Of a DNA stretch of 64,000 nt, positions 1-9,072 are shown in pieces (the stretch's first letter is position 1; the number at the start of each line of letters is the position of its first letter). The notes beneath the pieces were generated by a model. It ran no database searches and was not told the origin of the DNA. It saw nothing but the letters and a program-made list of their open reading frames with translations. Source of the stretch: Neotabrizicola shimadae. GTDB lineage: Bacteria > Pseudomonadota > Alphaproteobacteria > Rhodobacterales > Rhodobacteraceae. A program made the translations under genes and the position numbers. The stretch is from assembly GCF_019623905.1 (NCBI RefSeq), contig NZ_CP069370.1, positions 3,044,001 through 3,108,000 on the forward strand. Reading direction: 5' to 3'.

Positions 1-130
1 AGGCGTTGTCCACGATGGTGACGGCACCCGCGATCCCCTCCATCGCCCGCAGCGCGGCCTCGGCAGAGCGCAGGGTCATCTCGGGCGTGCGCCAGTTCAG
101 GATGACGGTCAGGACGGTCGGGCCGGTCAT
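1..130 (-). CDS. Family 2 glycosyltransferase, N-terminal part only
   Basis: Only the first 43 codons are inside the window; the gene continues past the left edge. The translation from the ATG at 130 begins MTGPTVLTVILNW and continues through a stretch ending in TIVDNA, the first beta-strand and nucleotide-binding start of a GT-A (GT2) fold, as in rhamnosyltransferase-like enzymes. It would add a sugar to the growing exopolysaccharide repeat unit. It follows the polyketide synthase gene on the same strand by 55 nt and is probably co-transcribed with it. Its likely ribosome binding site (GGGGAAGG) lies inside a 26-bp perfect palindrome that abuts the ATG. The family is fairly clear; the sugar specificity is unknown. 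Confidence 0.75.
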   Translation of the reverse strand, partial: MTGPTVLTVILNWRTPEMTLRSAEAALRAMEGIAGAVTIVDNA

Positions 131-156
131 GAAACCTTCCCCGCGGGGAAGGTTTC
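131..156 (-). promoter_or_regulatory. 26-bp perfect palindrome sequestering the RBS of the glycosyltransferase
   Basis: The half-site GAAACCTTCCCCG is followed immediately by its exact reverse complement. In the minus-strand transcript it can fold into a 13-bp stem, or be read as a dyad in DNA. The 3' arm contains GGGGAAGG four bases before the ATG at 130, so folding would bury the ribosome binding site. The central 16 bp (CTTCCCCGCGGGGAAG) recur at 8266-8281. It could be an operator, a translational control hairpin or an attenuator; there is no U-run, so it is not a standard terminator. Confidence 0.6.
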
Positions 157-185
157 AGGCGCAGGGGGAACCCGCACCGGCGCGG

Positions 186-3100
186 TCATTCCGCGGCCTG
201 TGCGAAGGTGCCCGGCTCGGTCTCTGCCTCGGCGATCACCGCTTTCAGGCGCTTGGCCAGCACCCGGACGTTCGGTTCCAGCACCATGGAATCGTGGTCG
301 CCCGGCACCTCGATCACCTTCAGCCCCGGCGCAAAGCGGGTCAGGTCGTTGTCGGGGAAGACATATTCCCGCGCCGATGAAACCCACCTGCCCCCCGTCA
401 CCTTCCAGCGACGGTCCAGCGGCGGACGGAACAGAACGGTGCGGCCATTATGAACGGTCATTTCATAACGCGGCAGCGCAGCCCGGAAGGCGGCCTCGAT
501 GGCGGCATTGTGGAAGCCCTCGGCGCTGTCCTCGGCCTTCTCGTGCTTGCCCCGGCGTTCCCAGTCCCATCGCTGCCTGGCCCAGTCGATCAGGAAGCCC
601 GGCCCCTTTTCGCGCAGTTCCGCCGCCTTGATCGCGGCCTTGTCGGCGCGCGACAGCGCGGGGCGCAGGGGGATTGGCGTGTCAAGCAGCACAAGAAGCG
701 AGACCTCTTCCCGCGCCGCTTCCAGCTGGCGGGCGATTTCCCAGGCAATCAGCCCGCCGCCCGAGAAGCCGCCCAGCATGTAGGGCCCTTTCGGCTGCAC
801 CTGCCGCATCTCGGCCAGGTAATCCCGCGCGGCCTCGACAAAATCCTCATGCGGCGCAGCATCGCCGTAAAGCCCCCGCGCCTGCAGGCCGTAGAACGGG
901 CGGTCGCCGCCGATGAGTTGGGCCAGGTGGCGCAGGTTCAGCACGTTGCCGAACATGCCGGCCACCAGGAAGAAGGGTTGGCGCGGCCCGCCTTCGCCCT
1001 GGTGCATCGGCACCAGATGGGTGAAGCGCCGCGCCGGCGCCACAGGCCGGGCCGCGGGTGCGCTGTCATCCTGCGGGCCGATCTCGGCCTCGATCAGCCG
1101 GGCGCAGGCGGCGACCGTCGGCGCCTCGAACAGGACCGAGATCGGGAAATCCACGCGCCAGGCCTTCTTCACCATGGCGAACAGCCGCACGGCGATCAGC
1201 GAATGGCCCCCCAGGTCGAAGAAGCTGTCCTCCACGCCCACGCGGGCCACCCCCAGCAGCTCCTGCCAGAAGCCCACCAGCGTGCGTTCGATGTCGTTCC
1301 CTGGCTCGACATAGGCCGTGTTCAGGTCGGGCCGGTCAAAGCTCTGCCCCTCGGGCCGCTCGGCTTCGGCGGCGCGGGTCAAAGCCACCAGCGCGGGCAG
1401 GTCCAGCGAGGAGACGATGATCTGGCTTTGCCCGGCTGCCAGCGCGCGGCGGAAGGCCTCGGCGCCCTCTTCGGGGCGTATGCCACGGGCAAAGCTGTGA
1501 AGCAGCCGCTCTTCGGCGGGTGAGGCGGCCCTGGCCGTGCCGCCCTCGACCTCCAGGTCGCGGGCCTGCGGCGGCGTCAGCGTCAGCGCGCCCTCCAGCC
1601 GGCGAATGGTGAAGCCGGTGATCTCGGCGCAGACCTCGCCCTCGGGCGTGGCCAGCGTCACGTCAAAGCGCGCCACCGGCCCCTCGGCGCGGTTGGCCCC
1701 GGCGTTACGCACATGGCTCACGATCCGGGCCGGCAGCGGACGCCAGAGCCGCAGCCGGTCATAGGCCACCGGCACCCAAAGGTGAGAGGGGCGATAGCCC
1801 GCGATCAGCTCCATCGCCCAGCCGGTAGCAATATCCATCAGGGCGGGGTGGATCAGCCATCCCTGCCCGGCCTCGCCCGCGAACTTGGCCGGCAGCGCCA
1901 GATCGGCAAGGCCTTCCCCCTTGCCGAAGGCGCGCGTTTCCAGCACGCGCCAGCGCGGACCAAAGCGCAGGTGGTCTTCCTGCCCGGTGCGCAGGCCGGC
2001 ACCGGTTTCCGCAGCACCCATGCGCGTGCGCAATGCCGCCATGTCCAGCCGCGGCGCGGCGCCCTTCAGGGGCATCAGGCTGGCGGTGGCATGGGTCTGC
2101 CACCCGGTGCGGCCCGCTACCGTGACCTCGGACCGCAGGTCGAAGCCGTATCCTTCATCGCTGCGGATCAGCCGCGCGCGCGCCTCGACCGGGGCATCCA
2201 CCACCAGCGGGCGGAAGAAGGTGAAGTCGCGCATTTCCAGCGCCGTGCCTTCGCCCTGCGCCGCCATCGCCTCGGCGGCGAATTCCAGCATCCCCGTGCC
2301 CGGAACCAAAGCCGTACCATCGGCCAGCCTGTGCCCGTCCAGCAACCAGCGGTCGGTGGTAAGGCGGGAGAAGAACACGCGGTTGCCCCGGGCGTCGAAG
2401 CCTTCCTCGTCCAGCAGGGGGGCGCGGATCGGCAGACGGGGCGAGGCCGGTCGGTCTCCGGTGCGGTCGGCCAGCGCCTCGGCCGCCATGCCCACGCCCT
2501 GCCAGATGCCCCAGTCCAGCGCCACCACCCGCGTCTTGCCGCCCGAGTGCGATTTCGCCCAGGCGTTCAGGTATTCGTTCGCCGCGACATAGTCGATCTG
2601 CCCCGCCGGCCCCGTGACCGTGGAGGTGGACGAGAACAGCACCATCAGCTCCAGCGCCCCGTCGGGGAACAGCTGCGAGAGCACCTGCGTGCCATGCAGC
2701 TTTGGCGCGAAGACCTCTTCCACCTCGGCGGGGGTTTTGGTCAGAAGCGGACCGTCATCCACCACACCCGCCGCATGGACCACCACCTTGACCGGGCCAA
2801 GCCGGCCCTCGGCGATGGTCAGCGCGGCGCGCATGTCTTCCACGTCGCAGACATCAGCTGCGGCCACCTCGACACGCCCGCCGATGGCCTCCAGCCGCTG
2901 CAGCGCAAGGATGCGGCGGTTCACCGGATCGGCGGGGCCGTTGCGGTCAAGCCGGGCCTGCCACTGTTCGCGCGGGGGCAGGGGGCGGCGGGCCAACAGG
3001 ATCACGTGGGCCTCGAACCGGCGGATCAGGTCTTCGGCCAGCGTCAGCCCGATGCCGCCAAAGCCGCCGGTGATCAGCACGGTGGCCTTGCGCGGGAAGG

Positions 3101-6100
3101 CGAAGGGTTCGTCGGCGAGGGTGGTGGGGCGCAGGCCCTGTTCATACCGGCGCCCCTGCCGCAGCGCGGCCAGATGCTCGCCGGGGGTGGCGAGCAGGTC
3201 CTCCAGCACCGGCAGGGCCAGCGCCTCTGCCCGTCCGCCGGCAAGCTCCACATCCAGCGTGGAACAGGTGAAGCCCGGCAGCTCGCGCGGGATCACGCGG
3301 ACGGGGCCCAGGATGGTGGCCTTCTCGGGCCAACGCAGGGCCTCGGCCTTCACTTGCGCCGCGCCGTTGGTGATGGCGGTCAGGTGGATCGGGCGGGGCA
3401 GGTTTTCCTCGGCAATGGCCTGGGCCAGGAACATCAGGGAATAGAAGCCCTGTTCCAGGTTGCGGTGCAGGAAGGACGAGCCGGGCCGGAAGCTTTCGGT
3501 TGCCGTCACGCCCCAGAAATGCGCGATCCGGTCAGGCGCATGGCCATGCGCCACCAGATCGCGGATCAGCTGGTCATACCCTTCGCGCCCGCGCTCGGGG
3601 GCCAGCACATAGCCCCCGGCTTCGCGCGCGAAGGCATCGCCCGCCCGCACCGTCACCACGGGGTGCCCCGCCGCCTTCAGCCGTGCCACCACCTCGCGGC
3701 CCAGACCCGCATCGTCCAGGAACACGAGCCAGGACTGTTTTGGCGCCTGTGCCAGCCCGTCTTCGACATCGCAATCGCAGGCCGCTTCCTTCGGCCGCCA
3801 GACCGGGCGCCAGCCCCAGTCGGCGATGTCGTCCCGTCGTTCGGGCAGATGGGCCTCGGGCTCGGCCCCGGTCTCGGAGGGCGCGATGAAATAGGTCTTG
3901 CGCTGGAACGGGTAGGTCGGCAGCACCACGCGGTTGCGGCGCGCGCCGGCCCAGACCGGCTCCCAGTCCACCGCCACGCCGCAGGCCCACAGGCGCGCGA
4001 TGGTCAGGATGTGCCAGGCGTCGTCGGCCATCGCCTGTTCGGGGTGGCGCAGCGCCGGCACGACCTGTGCCGCCGGCACGCCATTGGCCTGCGCCAGTGA
4101 CGAAAGCGCCCGCCCCGGCCCCATTTCGACGAAGACGCGGGGGCCTTCGGTCTTCAGCCAATCCATGCAGGACTGGAAGTTCACCGTACCCCGCAGGTGG
4201 CGCACCCAGTAATCCGGGTCCGTCGCCTCGGCCGCCGTCAGCGGCTGGCCCGTGCGATTGGAAATGATCGGCAGCCGCGGCGGCGACAGGCGGATCGACC
4301 GCAGGTACGCGCCGAAGCGGTCCAGGATCGGCTCCAGCATCCGGCTGTGCGCCGCTATGTCGATGGCGATGCGCTGCGTCTCCACGCCTTCCACCGCCAG
4401 CGTTTCCGCCAGCGTCTTCAGCGCCGCATCGGGCCCCGACACCACGCAAAGCCCCGGCGCATTGACCGAGGCCATATCCAGATCGCCCGTCAGCCTTGGC
4501 CGCAGGTCCGCCTCGGCCAGAGGCACCGACAGCATCCCGCCCGGCGCGATGGTGTCGAACAGCTGCCCGCGCAGATGCACCAGCCCGATGCAATCTTCGA
4601 AACTCATCACCCCGGCCAGCGCGGCAGCGGTGTTCTCGCCCATGGAATGGCCGACCAGCGCCGCGGGCGAGACGCCCCAGCTTTCGAACAGCTTGGCCAG
4701 CCCATATTCGGTGATCATGATCAGCGGCAGTTGCACCGAGGGCCGCTTCAACCGCTCGTTCGCCGCCGCCTCCTGCCCCTTGCCGGGCAGCCAGATCGCC
4801 TTGATGTCGTAATCCAGCTTCGGTTGCAGCACCGCCAGCCCGCGGTCCATCCAGTCCTGGAACACTGGCTCGGTCTCGTAAAGGTCGCGCGCCATACCGG
4901 CATATTGCGCCCCGCCGCCGGGGAACAGGAACACGACCTCGGGCGACTCCAGCGCCTCGTGGGTGAAGACCCGGCGCGCGTCACCGCCTTCCAGCAGCGC
5001 CGCCGCCTCCGCGTGGCTTTCCGCCACCAGCACCCGGCGCTTCTCGAACGCACGGCGCCCTTCCTTCAGCGTGAAGGCCACATCCGCCAGCGGCTGATCC
5101 GGGTTCGCCCGCAGATGCGCCGCCAGCCGGGCCGAGGCCGCATCCAGCGCCGCCTTCGACCGGGCGGAAACGACAATCGGCTGGAACGGCCACAGGCTTT
5201 CCTCCGACGCCGCCCGCTCCGGCGCCCTCTCCAGCACCGCATGGGCATTCGTGCCGCCCACGCCAAGCGAGTTCACCCCGGCCCTGAGCGGCTCTGGCCC
5301 CGTCCAGTCGGACAGCCGGTCATTCACCCGAAAGGGCGAGGTCTCAAAATCAATCGTCGGGTTCGGCGCCTCATAGCCCAAGGACGGCGGCAGCTGCCGG
5401 TGATGCAGCGCCAGCGCCACCTTCACCAGGCTCGCCACGCCCGCGGCCGTGTCCAGGTGGCCGATGTTGGTCTTGACGCTGCCGATGCGGCAGGTTCCCA
5501 CCCCGGTGCCTGTCTGCCGGAAGGCCTGGGTCAGCGCCGCCACCTCGATCGGGTCGCCCAGATAGGTGCCGGTGCCATGGCATTCCACATAGGACACCGA
5601 GTCCGACACCACCCCCGCGACCGCCTGCGCCTCGGCCACGCAGGTCGCCTGGCCTTCGACCGAGGGCGCCAGATATCCCGCCTTGGCCGCGCCGTCGTTG
5701 TTGATGGCGGTGCCCTTGATCACGGCCCAGATATGGTCGCCATCGGCCACCGCATCCGCCAACCGCCGCAGCACCACGCAGCCCGCGCCAGAGCCGAAGA
5801 CGGTGCCCTGCGCGCGGTGGTCGAAGGCGTGGCAATGGCCGTCGGGCGAAAGGATCTCGTTCTCGTGGTACAGGTACCCCCGCCCCTGCGGCAGCTCGAT
5901 GGTCACGCCGCCCGCAAGCGCCATGTCGCATTCGCCGTTCAACAGGGCCTGGATGCCGTAGTGCACCGCCACCAGCGAGGTCGAGCAGGCCGTCTGGATG
6001 TTCACCGACGGGCCCTTCAGGTCGAAGATGTGGCTCACGCGGGTGGACAGGAAATCCTTGTCGTTGCCGGTATGGCGCAACAGGAACATGCCGGTGGACG

Positions 6101-6536
6101 ACACCAGGTCGCGGTTCGAACACAGGTTGAAATAGAAGTAACTGCCCATGCCGCAGCCGGCATAGACGCCGATGGCGCCCTTGAACCGCTCGGGCGGGTG
6201 GCCCGCGTTTTCCAGCGACTCCCAGGCCACCTCCAGAAACTGCCGGTGCTGCGGGTCCAGGATCGCGGCCTCCTTGGGCGAGAACCCGAAGAACTCCGCG
6301 TCGAAATCGGCGAACCCCTCAAGGGGCGCGGCCGCAGGCACATAGTTCGGCCGCGCCATCCGTGCCGGGCTTTCTCCGGCGGCGGCCAGGTCTGCCGGTG
6401 TCAGCGCCCTGATGCTTTCGATCCCGTCCCGGAGGTTGCGCCAATAGGCATCGACATCCGCCGCACCCGGAAGATGCGCCGCCATGCCGACAATGGCGAT
6501 GTCCGTCTCGGACCAGGGCTCGGGACGAGAGGTCAA
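186..6536 (-). CDS. Type I modular polyketide synthase, KS-AT-KR-DH-ACP-TE
   Basis: A 2116-residue single-module synthase that would build and release a partly reduced acyl chain. Numbered from the TTG at 6536, the ketosynthase has Cys ~184 in TACSTS, His ~320 in HGTGT and His ~360 in NIGH. The acyltransferase has Ser ~631 in GHSMG. The ketoreductase has the cofactor loop TGGFGGIG at ~1156, Tyr ~1316 and Asn ~1320. A dehydratase-like double hot-dog has His ~1402 and Asp ~1568. An acyl carrier protein has Ser ~1779 in GGHSL, and a C-terminal thioesterase has Ser ~1925 in GFSGG and His ~2081. No enoylreductase is seen. KR lying before DH is an unusual order. The TTG is chosen because AGGTGGAA lies a few bases upstream; an in-frame TTG at 6587 is also possible. 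It sits among polysaccharide genes on the same strand as its neighbours, suggesting an acyl decoration of the polymer (inference). Confidence 0.92.
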   Translation of the reverse strand: MTSRPEPWSETDIAIVGMAAHLPGAADVDAYWRNLRDGIESIRALTPADLAAAGESPARMARPNYVPAAAPLEGFADFDAEFFGFSPKEAAILDPQHRQFLEVAWESLENAGHPPERFKGAIGVYAGCGMGSYFYFNLCSNRDLVSSTGMFLLRHTGNDKDFLSTRVSHIFDLKGPSVNIQTACSTSLVAVHYGIQALLNGECDMALAGGVTIELPQGRGYLYHENEILSPDGHCHAFDHRAQGTVFGSGAGCVVLRRLADAVADGDHIWAVIKGTAINNDGAAKAGYLAPSVEGQATCVAEAQAVAGVVSDSVSYVECHGTGTYLGDPIEVAALTQAFRQTGTGVGTCRIGSVKTNIGHLDTAAGVASLVKVALALHHRQLPPSLGYEAPNPTIDFETSPFRVNDRLSDWTGPEPLRAGVNSLGVGGTNAHAVLERAPERAASEESLWPFQPIVVSARSKAALDAASARLAAHLRANPDQPLADVAFTLKEGRRAFEKRRVLVAESHAEAAALLEGGDARRVFTHEALESPEVVFLFPGGGAQYAGMARDLYETEPVFQDWMDRGLAVLQPKLDYDIKAIWLPGKGQEAAANERLKRPSVQLPLIMITEYGLAKLFESWGVSPAALVGHSMGENTAAALAGVMSFEDCIGLVHLRGQLFDTIAPGGMLSVPLAEADLRPRLTGDLDMASVNAPGLCVVSGPDAALKTLAETLAVEGVETQRIAIDIAAHSRMLEPILDRFGAYLRSIRLSPPRLPIISNRTGQPLTAAEATDPDYWVRHLRGTVNFQSCMDWLKTEGPRVFVEMGPGRALSSLAQANGVPAAQVVPALRHPEQAMADDAWHILTIARLWACGVAVDWEPVWAGARRNRVVLPTYPFQRKTYFIAPSETGAEPEAHLPERRDDIADWGWRPVWRPKEAACDCDVEDGLAQAPKQSWLVFLDDAGLGREVVARLKAAGHPVVTVRAGDAFAREAGGYVLAPERGREGYDQLIRDLVAHGHAPDRIAHFWGVTATESFRPGSSFLHRNLEQGFYSLMFLAQAIAEENLPRPIHLTAITNGAAQVKAEALRWPEKATILGPVRVIPRELPGFTCSTLDVELAGGRAEALALPVLEDLLATPGEHLAALRQGRRYEQGLRPTTLADEPFAFPRKATVLITGGFGGIGLTLAEDLIRRFEAHVILLARRPLPPREQWQARLDRNGPADPVNRRILALQRLEAIGGRVEVAAADVCDVEDMRAALTIAEGRLGPVKVVVHAAGVVDDGPLLTKTPAEVEEVFAPKLHGTQVLSQLFPDGALELMVLFSSTSTVTGPAGQIDYVAANEYLNAWAKSHSGGKTRVVALDWGIWQGVGMAAEALADRTGDRPASPRLPIRAPLLDEEGFDARGNRVFFSRLTTDRWLLDGHRLADGTALVPGTGMLEFAAEAMAAQGEGTALEMRDFTFFRPLVVDAPVEARARLIRSDEGYGFDLRSEVTVAGRTGWQTHATASLMPLKGAAPRLDMAALRTRMGAAETGAGLRTGQEDHLRFGPRWRVLETRAFGKGEGLADLALPAKFAGEAGQGWLIHPALMDIATGWAMELIAGYRPSHLWVPVAYDRLRLWRPLPARIVSHVRNAGANRAEGPVARFDVTLATPEGEVCAEITGFTIRRLEGALTLTPPQARDLEVEGGTARAASPAEERLLHSFARGIRPEEGAEAFRRALAAGQSQIIVSSLDLPALVALTRAAEAERPEGQSFDRPDLNTAYVEPGNDIERTLVGFWQELLGVARVGVEDSFFDLGGHSLIAVRLFAMVKKAWRVDFPISVLFEAPTVAACARLIEAEIGPQDDSAPAARPVAPARRFTHLVPMHQGEGGPRQPFFLVAGMFGNVLNLRHLAQLIGGDRPFYGLQARGLYGDAAPHEDFVEAARDYLAEMRQVQPKGPYMLGGFSGGGLIAWEIARQLEAAREEVSLLVLLDTPIPLRPALSRADKAAIKAAELREKGPGFLIDWARQRWDWERRGKHEKAEDSAEGFHNAAIEAAFRAALPRYEMTVHNGRTVLFRPPLDRRWKVTGGRWVSSAREYVFPDNDLTRFAPGLKVIEVPGDHDSMVLEPNVRVLAKRLKAVIAEAETEPGTFAQAAE

Positions 6537-6740
6537 ATGTCTTCCACCTGTACAGCGGTCAGGGACCGGATCACAAAGCACCCGCAATTTATGGCAGATC
6601 GGCGACCATTGCGAGGCTGGGGCCGCAAGAACGCAGTGTTTCCGCCTCGACCTGACCCGCCGCGCCGCTTCCGATGGCCCACTGCAACCGAAGGCCGCAC
6701 CGGGCTGGCCCGGAACAACGAAAGCGCGAAGGCCCGGCCG

Positions 6741-8126
6741 TCAGATCACCGTCCGCACCGGCGTCACGCCGGCGGTCTCCACGGTCCGCCCCGCCCGGCG
6801 CAGCGCCTCGGCCTGGCCCAGAAGCGCCCCGCCGATCATCCAGGTCAGCGGCACCAGAGTCGCATTGGGCAACAGGTCCACCAGATTCGCCGCATAGATC
6901 AGCGCCACCGCCGCCACCGCAGGCGCGGGCAACCGGCGCGCCGACACGCGCGCCAGCAACAGAAGCGGCATGGTCAAGAGCCCGAACTCGGCGATGTAGC
7001 CCAGCCAGCCGTTCATCCCCAGCCGGATGATCCACATGCCGTCCGAAACGCTCAGCGTCTTGCCCGTCACCGGATCGTGCAACATATTGCGCCCATAGCC
7101 GCCCCATCCGAACAAGGGCCGTGCCGCGCCATGCGCCAGAAGCGCCTCTTCGTTCATCACCCGGAACTCGAAGCTTTGCGCACGATCTGCGCTGATGCCG
7201 TGGGCCAGCGCCATGACCGTGTCGATGGGCACCAGATGCAGGCCGCGCAGCAGCGGATAGGTGATGACCACGGCCGCCAGCACACCCGCCACCAGAACCT
7301 GGGTGCGCGCTCCTGCCAGAAGGATCATCGGCGTCAGCGCCACCGCATAGAACATGGGCCCCACTGACCGTGCCAGCACCAGGGCCAGCGCCAGGATCAG
7401 CGCAAAGCCCACCCATTTCGCCCGGTCGGCGGCCGGGGACAGCCGCGCCAATGTCAGGGCCGACAGGAACGACATCAGGACGAACAGCGCCAGCCACAGC
7501 CCGTGCGGCAGGAACACCATGGGGCGATAGCCGCCAAAGCGCACGGCCTGCGAAAAGTCATGCGCGAAGAACCCATACACCCAGATGTTGATCTGCGGGC
7601 TCAGCCGCGCCTCGATCAGCATCGGCGGCACATAGGCCAGCCCGCCCGCCACCAGCGCGACCAGGATCGCGCGCGCCGCATGAGGCGTGGCCAGATAGCG
7701 CCGCGCCAGGAAATAGGGGGTGATGGTGATGGCCTGGCCCGCCACCACCGAAAGCGAATCGTACAGCGTCATGCCGGGCAGCCACAGGCCGGGGCCGACC
7801 ACCGGATCGTCGTTGGTCAGCACGGTCGCAAAAGGGCTGAACACATAAAGCAGCACCAGGAAGCGGCCCGCCGGTGTCTCGGGCACGAACGACACCCGGT
7901 CCTTCAGCAGGAAAACCGCGCAGGCCAGCGCCATCAGGTTCGAGACGCTGTACTTGTCCAGGTCGGGCAGGCCGGGCAGCGCGATCACCGCCTGGCTTGG
8001 CGGCAAGATCAGATAGGCCCCAAGGATCGTCCAGATCAGCGCGCGCGCCGGGTCCAGCCGTTGCCACAGCACAAGCGTGACCAGGGGCCAGCTCAGAAGC
8101 GCAAGAAGGGCAACGGCGTTCGGCAA
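6741..8126 (-). CDS. O-antigen polymerase/ligase-like membrane protein (Wzy/WaaL type)
   Basis: A 461-residue integral membrane protein with roughly ten or more hydrophobic segments and a large periplasmic loop in the second half (around the YGRNMLHDPVTG stretch). This is the layout of O-antigen ligases and Wzy polymerases, which join undecaprenyl-linked repeat units in the periplasm. The family has little primary-sequence conservation, so the assignment rests on topology and on neighbours (Wzz, WecG, ExoY-like and rhamnose genes). The start is a TTG at 8126 with GAGGAA eight bases upstream. It precedes the polyketide synthase gene on the same strand and is divergent from the WecG-type gene. 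Polymerase and ligase cannot be told apart from sequence alone. Confidence 0.75.
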   Translation of the reverse strand: MPNAVALLALLSWPLVTLVLWQRLDPARALIWTILGAYLILPPSQAVIALPGLPDLDKYSVSNLMALACAVFLLKDRVSFVPETPAGRFLVLLYVFSPFATVLTNDDPVVGPGLWLPGMTLYDSLSVVAGQAITITPYFLARRYLATPHAARAILVALVAGGLAYVPPMLIEARLSPQINIWVYGFFAHDFSQAVRFGGYRPMVFLPHGLWLALFVLMSFLSALTLARLSPAADRAKWVGFALILALALVLARSVGPMFYAVALTPMILLAGARTQVLVAGVLAAVVITYPLLRGLHLVPIDTVMALAHGISADRAQSFEFRVMNEEALLAHGAARPLFGWGGYGRNMLHDPVTGKTLSVSDGMWIIRLGMNGWLGYIAEFGLLTMPLLLLARVSARRLPAPAVAAVALIYAANLVDLLPNATLVPLTWMIGGALLGQAEALRRAGRTVETAGVTPVRTVI

Positions 8127-8265
8127 CGGCGGGATTCCTCGGGCAATGGGATCAAGAACCCTGTCCGGCGCGAAAAATCCACCGTGCTCGCGCGTGGAAA
8201 GGGCGCCGGGCCTTGCAGAAACGCATCATTTCCCATCCGGCGACGATTTCCGCACCCGCCTCTCT

Positions 8266-8281
8266 CTTCCCCGCGGGGAAG
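8266..8281. promoter_or_regulatory. 16-bp palindrome in the divergent wzy-like/wecG-like promoter region
   Basis: CTTCCCCGCGGGGAAG is a perfect palindrome in the 193-bp region between two divergent polysaccharide genes, 38 bp before the GTG at 8320. The same 16 bases form the centre of the palindrome at 131-156. Two identical copies in one locus suggest a shared operator, but a hairpin function in mRNA is equally possible. Confidence 0.45.
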
Positions 8282-8319
8282 CATGCTATGACAACCCCAT
8301 AACGCGCAGGAGGGTCAGG

Positions 8320-9072
8320 GTGGAGTTTCGCTTCGGCAGCGATCGCGTCACGATCACGCATCCCGACCGCGCGGCCCTGCTCACCGAGGTGGACCGCCGA
8401 CTTGCCGCGGGACGCGGCTTTGCCCTGGCCACGCTGAACCTCGACCACATGGTGAAGCTGCGACACGATCCGGCCTTCCGGGCCGCCTACCAGCGGCAGG
8501 ACATTGTGGTGGCCGATGGCAACCCGGTGGTCTGGCTGTCCAGGCTGGCCCGCCGCCCGGTAAGCCTTGTGCCCGGCGCCGATCTCGTCTTGCCACTGGC
8601 CGAGGCGGCGGCGCGCCATGGCGTGCCGGTGGCGCTGATCGGCAGCACGGACGTGTCGCTGAACCGCGCGGCCGCCGCGCTGAAGGCCCAGGTGCCGGGC
8701 CTGACCGTCGCCTGCACCATTGCACCGTCCTTCGGCTTCGACCCCGAGGGCGAAGAGGCCGCCGCAATCCTGACCCGGCTTCGAGACGAAAACGTGGGCC
8801 TTGCCTTCATCGCCCTTGGCGCGCCGAAACAGGAACGCCTCGCCGCCCGCGGTCGCGCCCTGTCACCCCGCACCGGCTTTGCGTCCATCGGGGCCGGGCT
8901 CGACTTCCTCGCCGGCACACAGCACCGCGCCCCCGCGGGCTTCCGCGCCCTGTCGCTGGAATGGCTCTGGCGCGCGCTGATGCAGCCGCGCCGCATGATC
9001 CCGCGCTACATGGCATGCGCCGCCATCCTGCCGGGCGAGGCCGCCCGCGCCCTGCGCCAGCGCACGGGCTAG
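8320..9072 (+). CDS. WecG/TagA/CpsF family glycosyltransferase
   Basis: A 250-residue enzyme of the GT26 family, which transfers a hexosamine-type sugar from a UDP-sugar to a polyprenyl-diphosphate-linked acceptor at the inner membrane face. Family motifs seen are LNLDHM near residue 40, an ADGNPVVW stretch near residue 70, PGADL near residue 90 and GAPKQE in the C-terminal third. The GTG at 8320 is chosen because AGGAGGG lies six bases upstream; the reading frame is open further upstream but has no comparable signal. The stop codon is the palindromic CTAG (9069-9072) shared with the convergent glycosyltransferase gene, so there is no spacer or terminator between them. Confidence 0.88.
   Translation: MEFRFGSDRVTITHPDRAALLTEVDRRLAAGRGFALATLNLDHMVKLRHDPAFRAAYQRQDIVVADGNPVVWLSRLARRPVSLVPGADLVLPLAEAAARHGVPVALIGSTDVSLNRAAAALKAQVPGLTVACTIAPSFGFDPEGEEAAAILTRLRDENVGLAFIALGAPKQERLAARGRALSPRTGFASIGAGLDFLAGTQHRAPAGFRALSLEWLWRALMQPRRMIPRYMACAAILPGEAARALRQRTG

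Noticed and set aside
4197-7367. Open frame of over 1000 codons on the plus strand across the PKS and polymerase genes
   Set aside because: It is antisense to recognisable coding sequence, has His/Arg/Gln-rich composition typical of shadow frames in GC-rich DNA, and no ribosome binding site or known domain.
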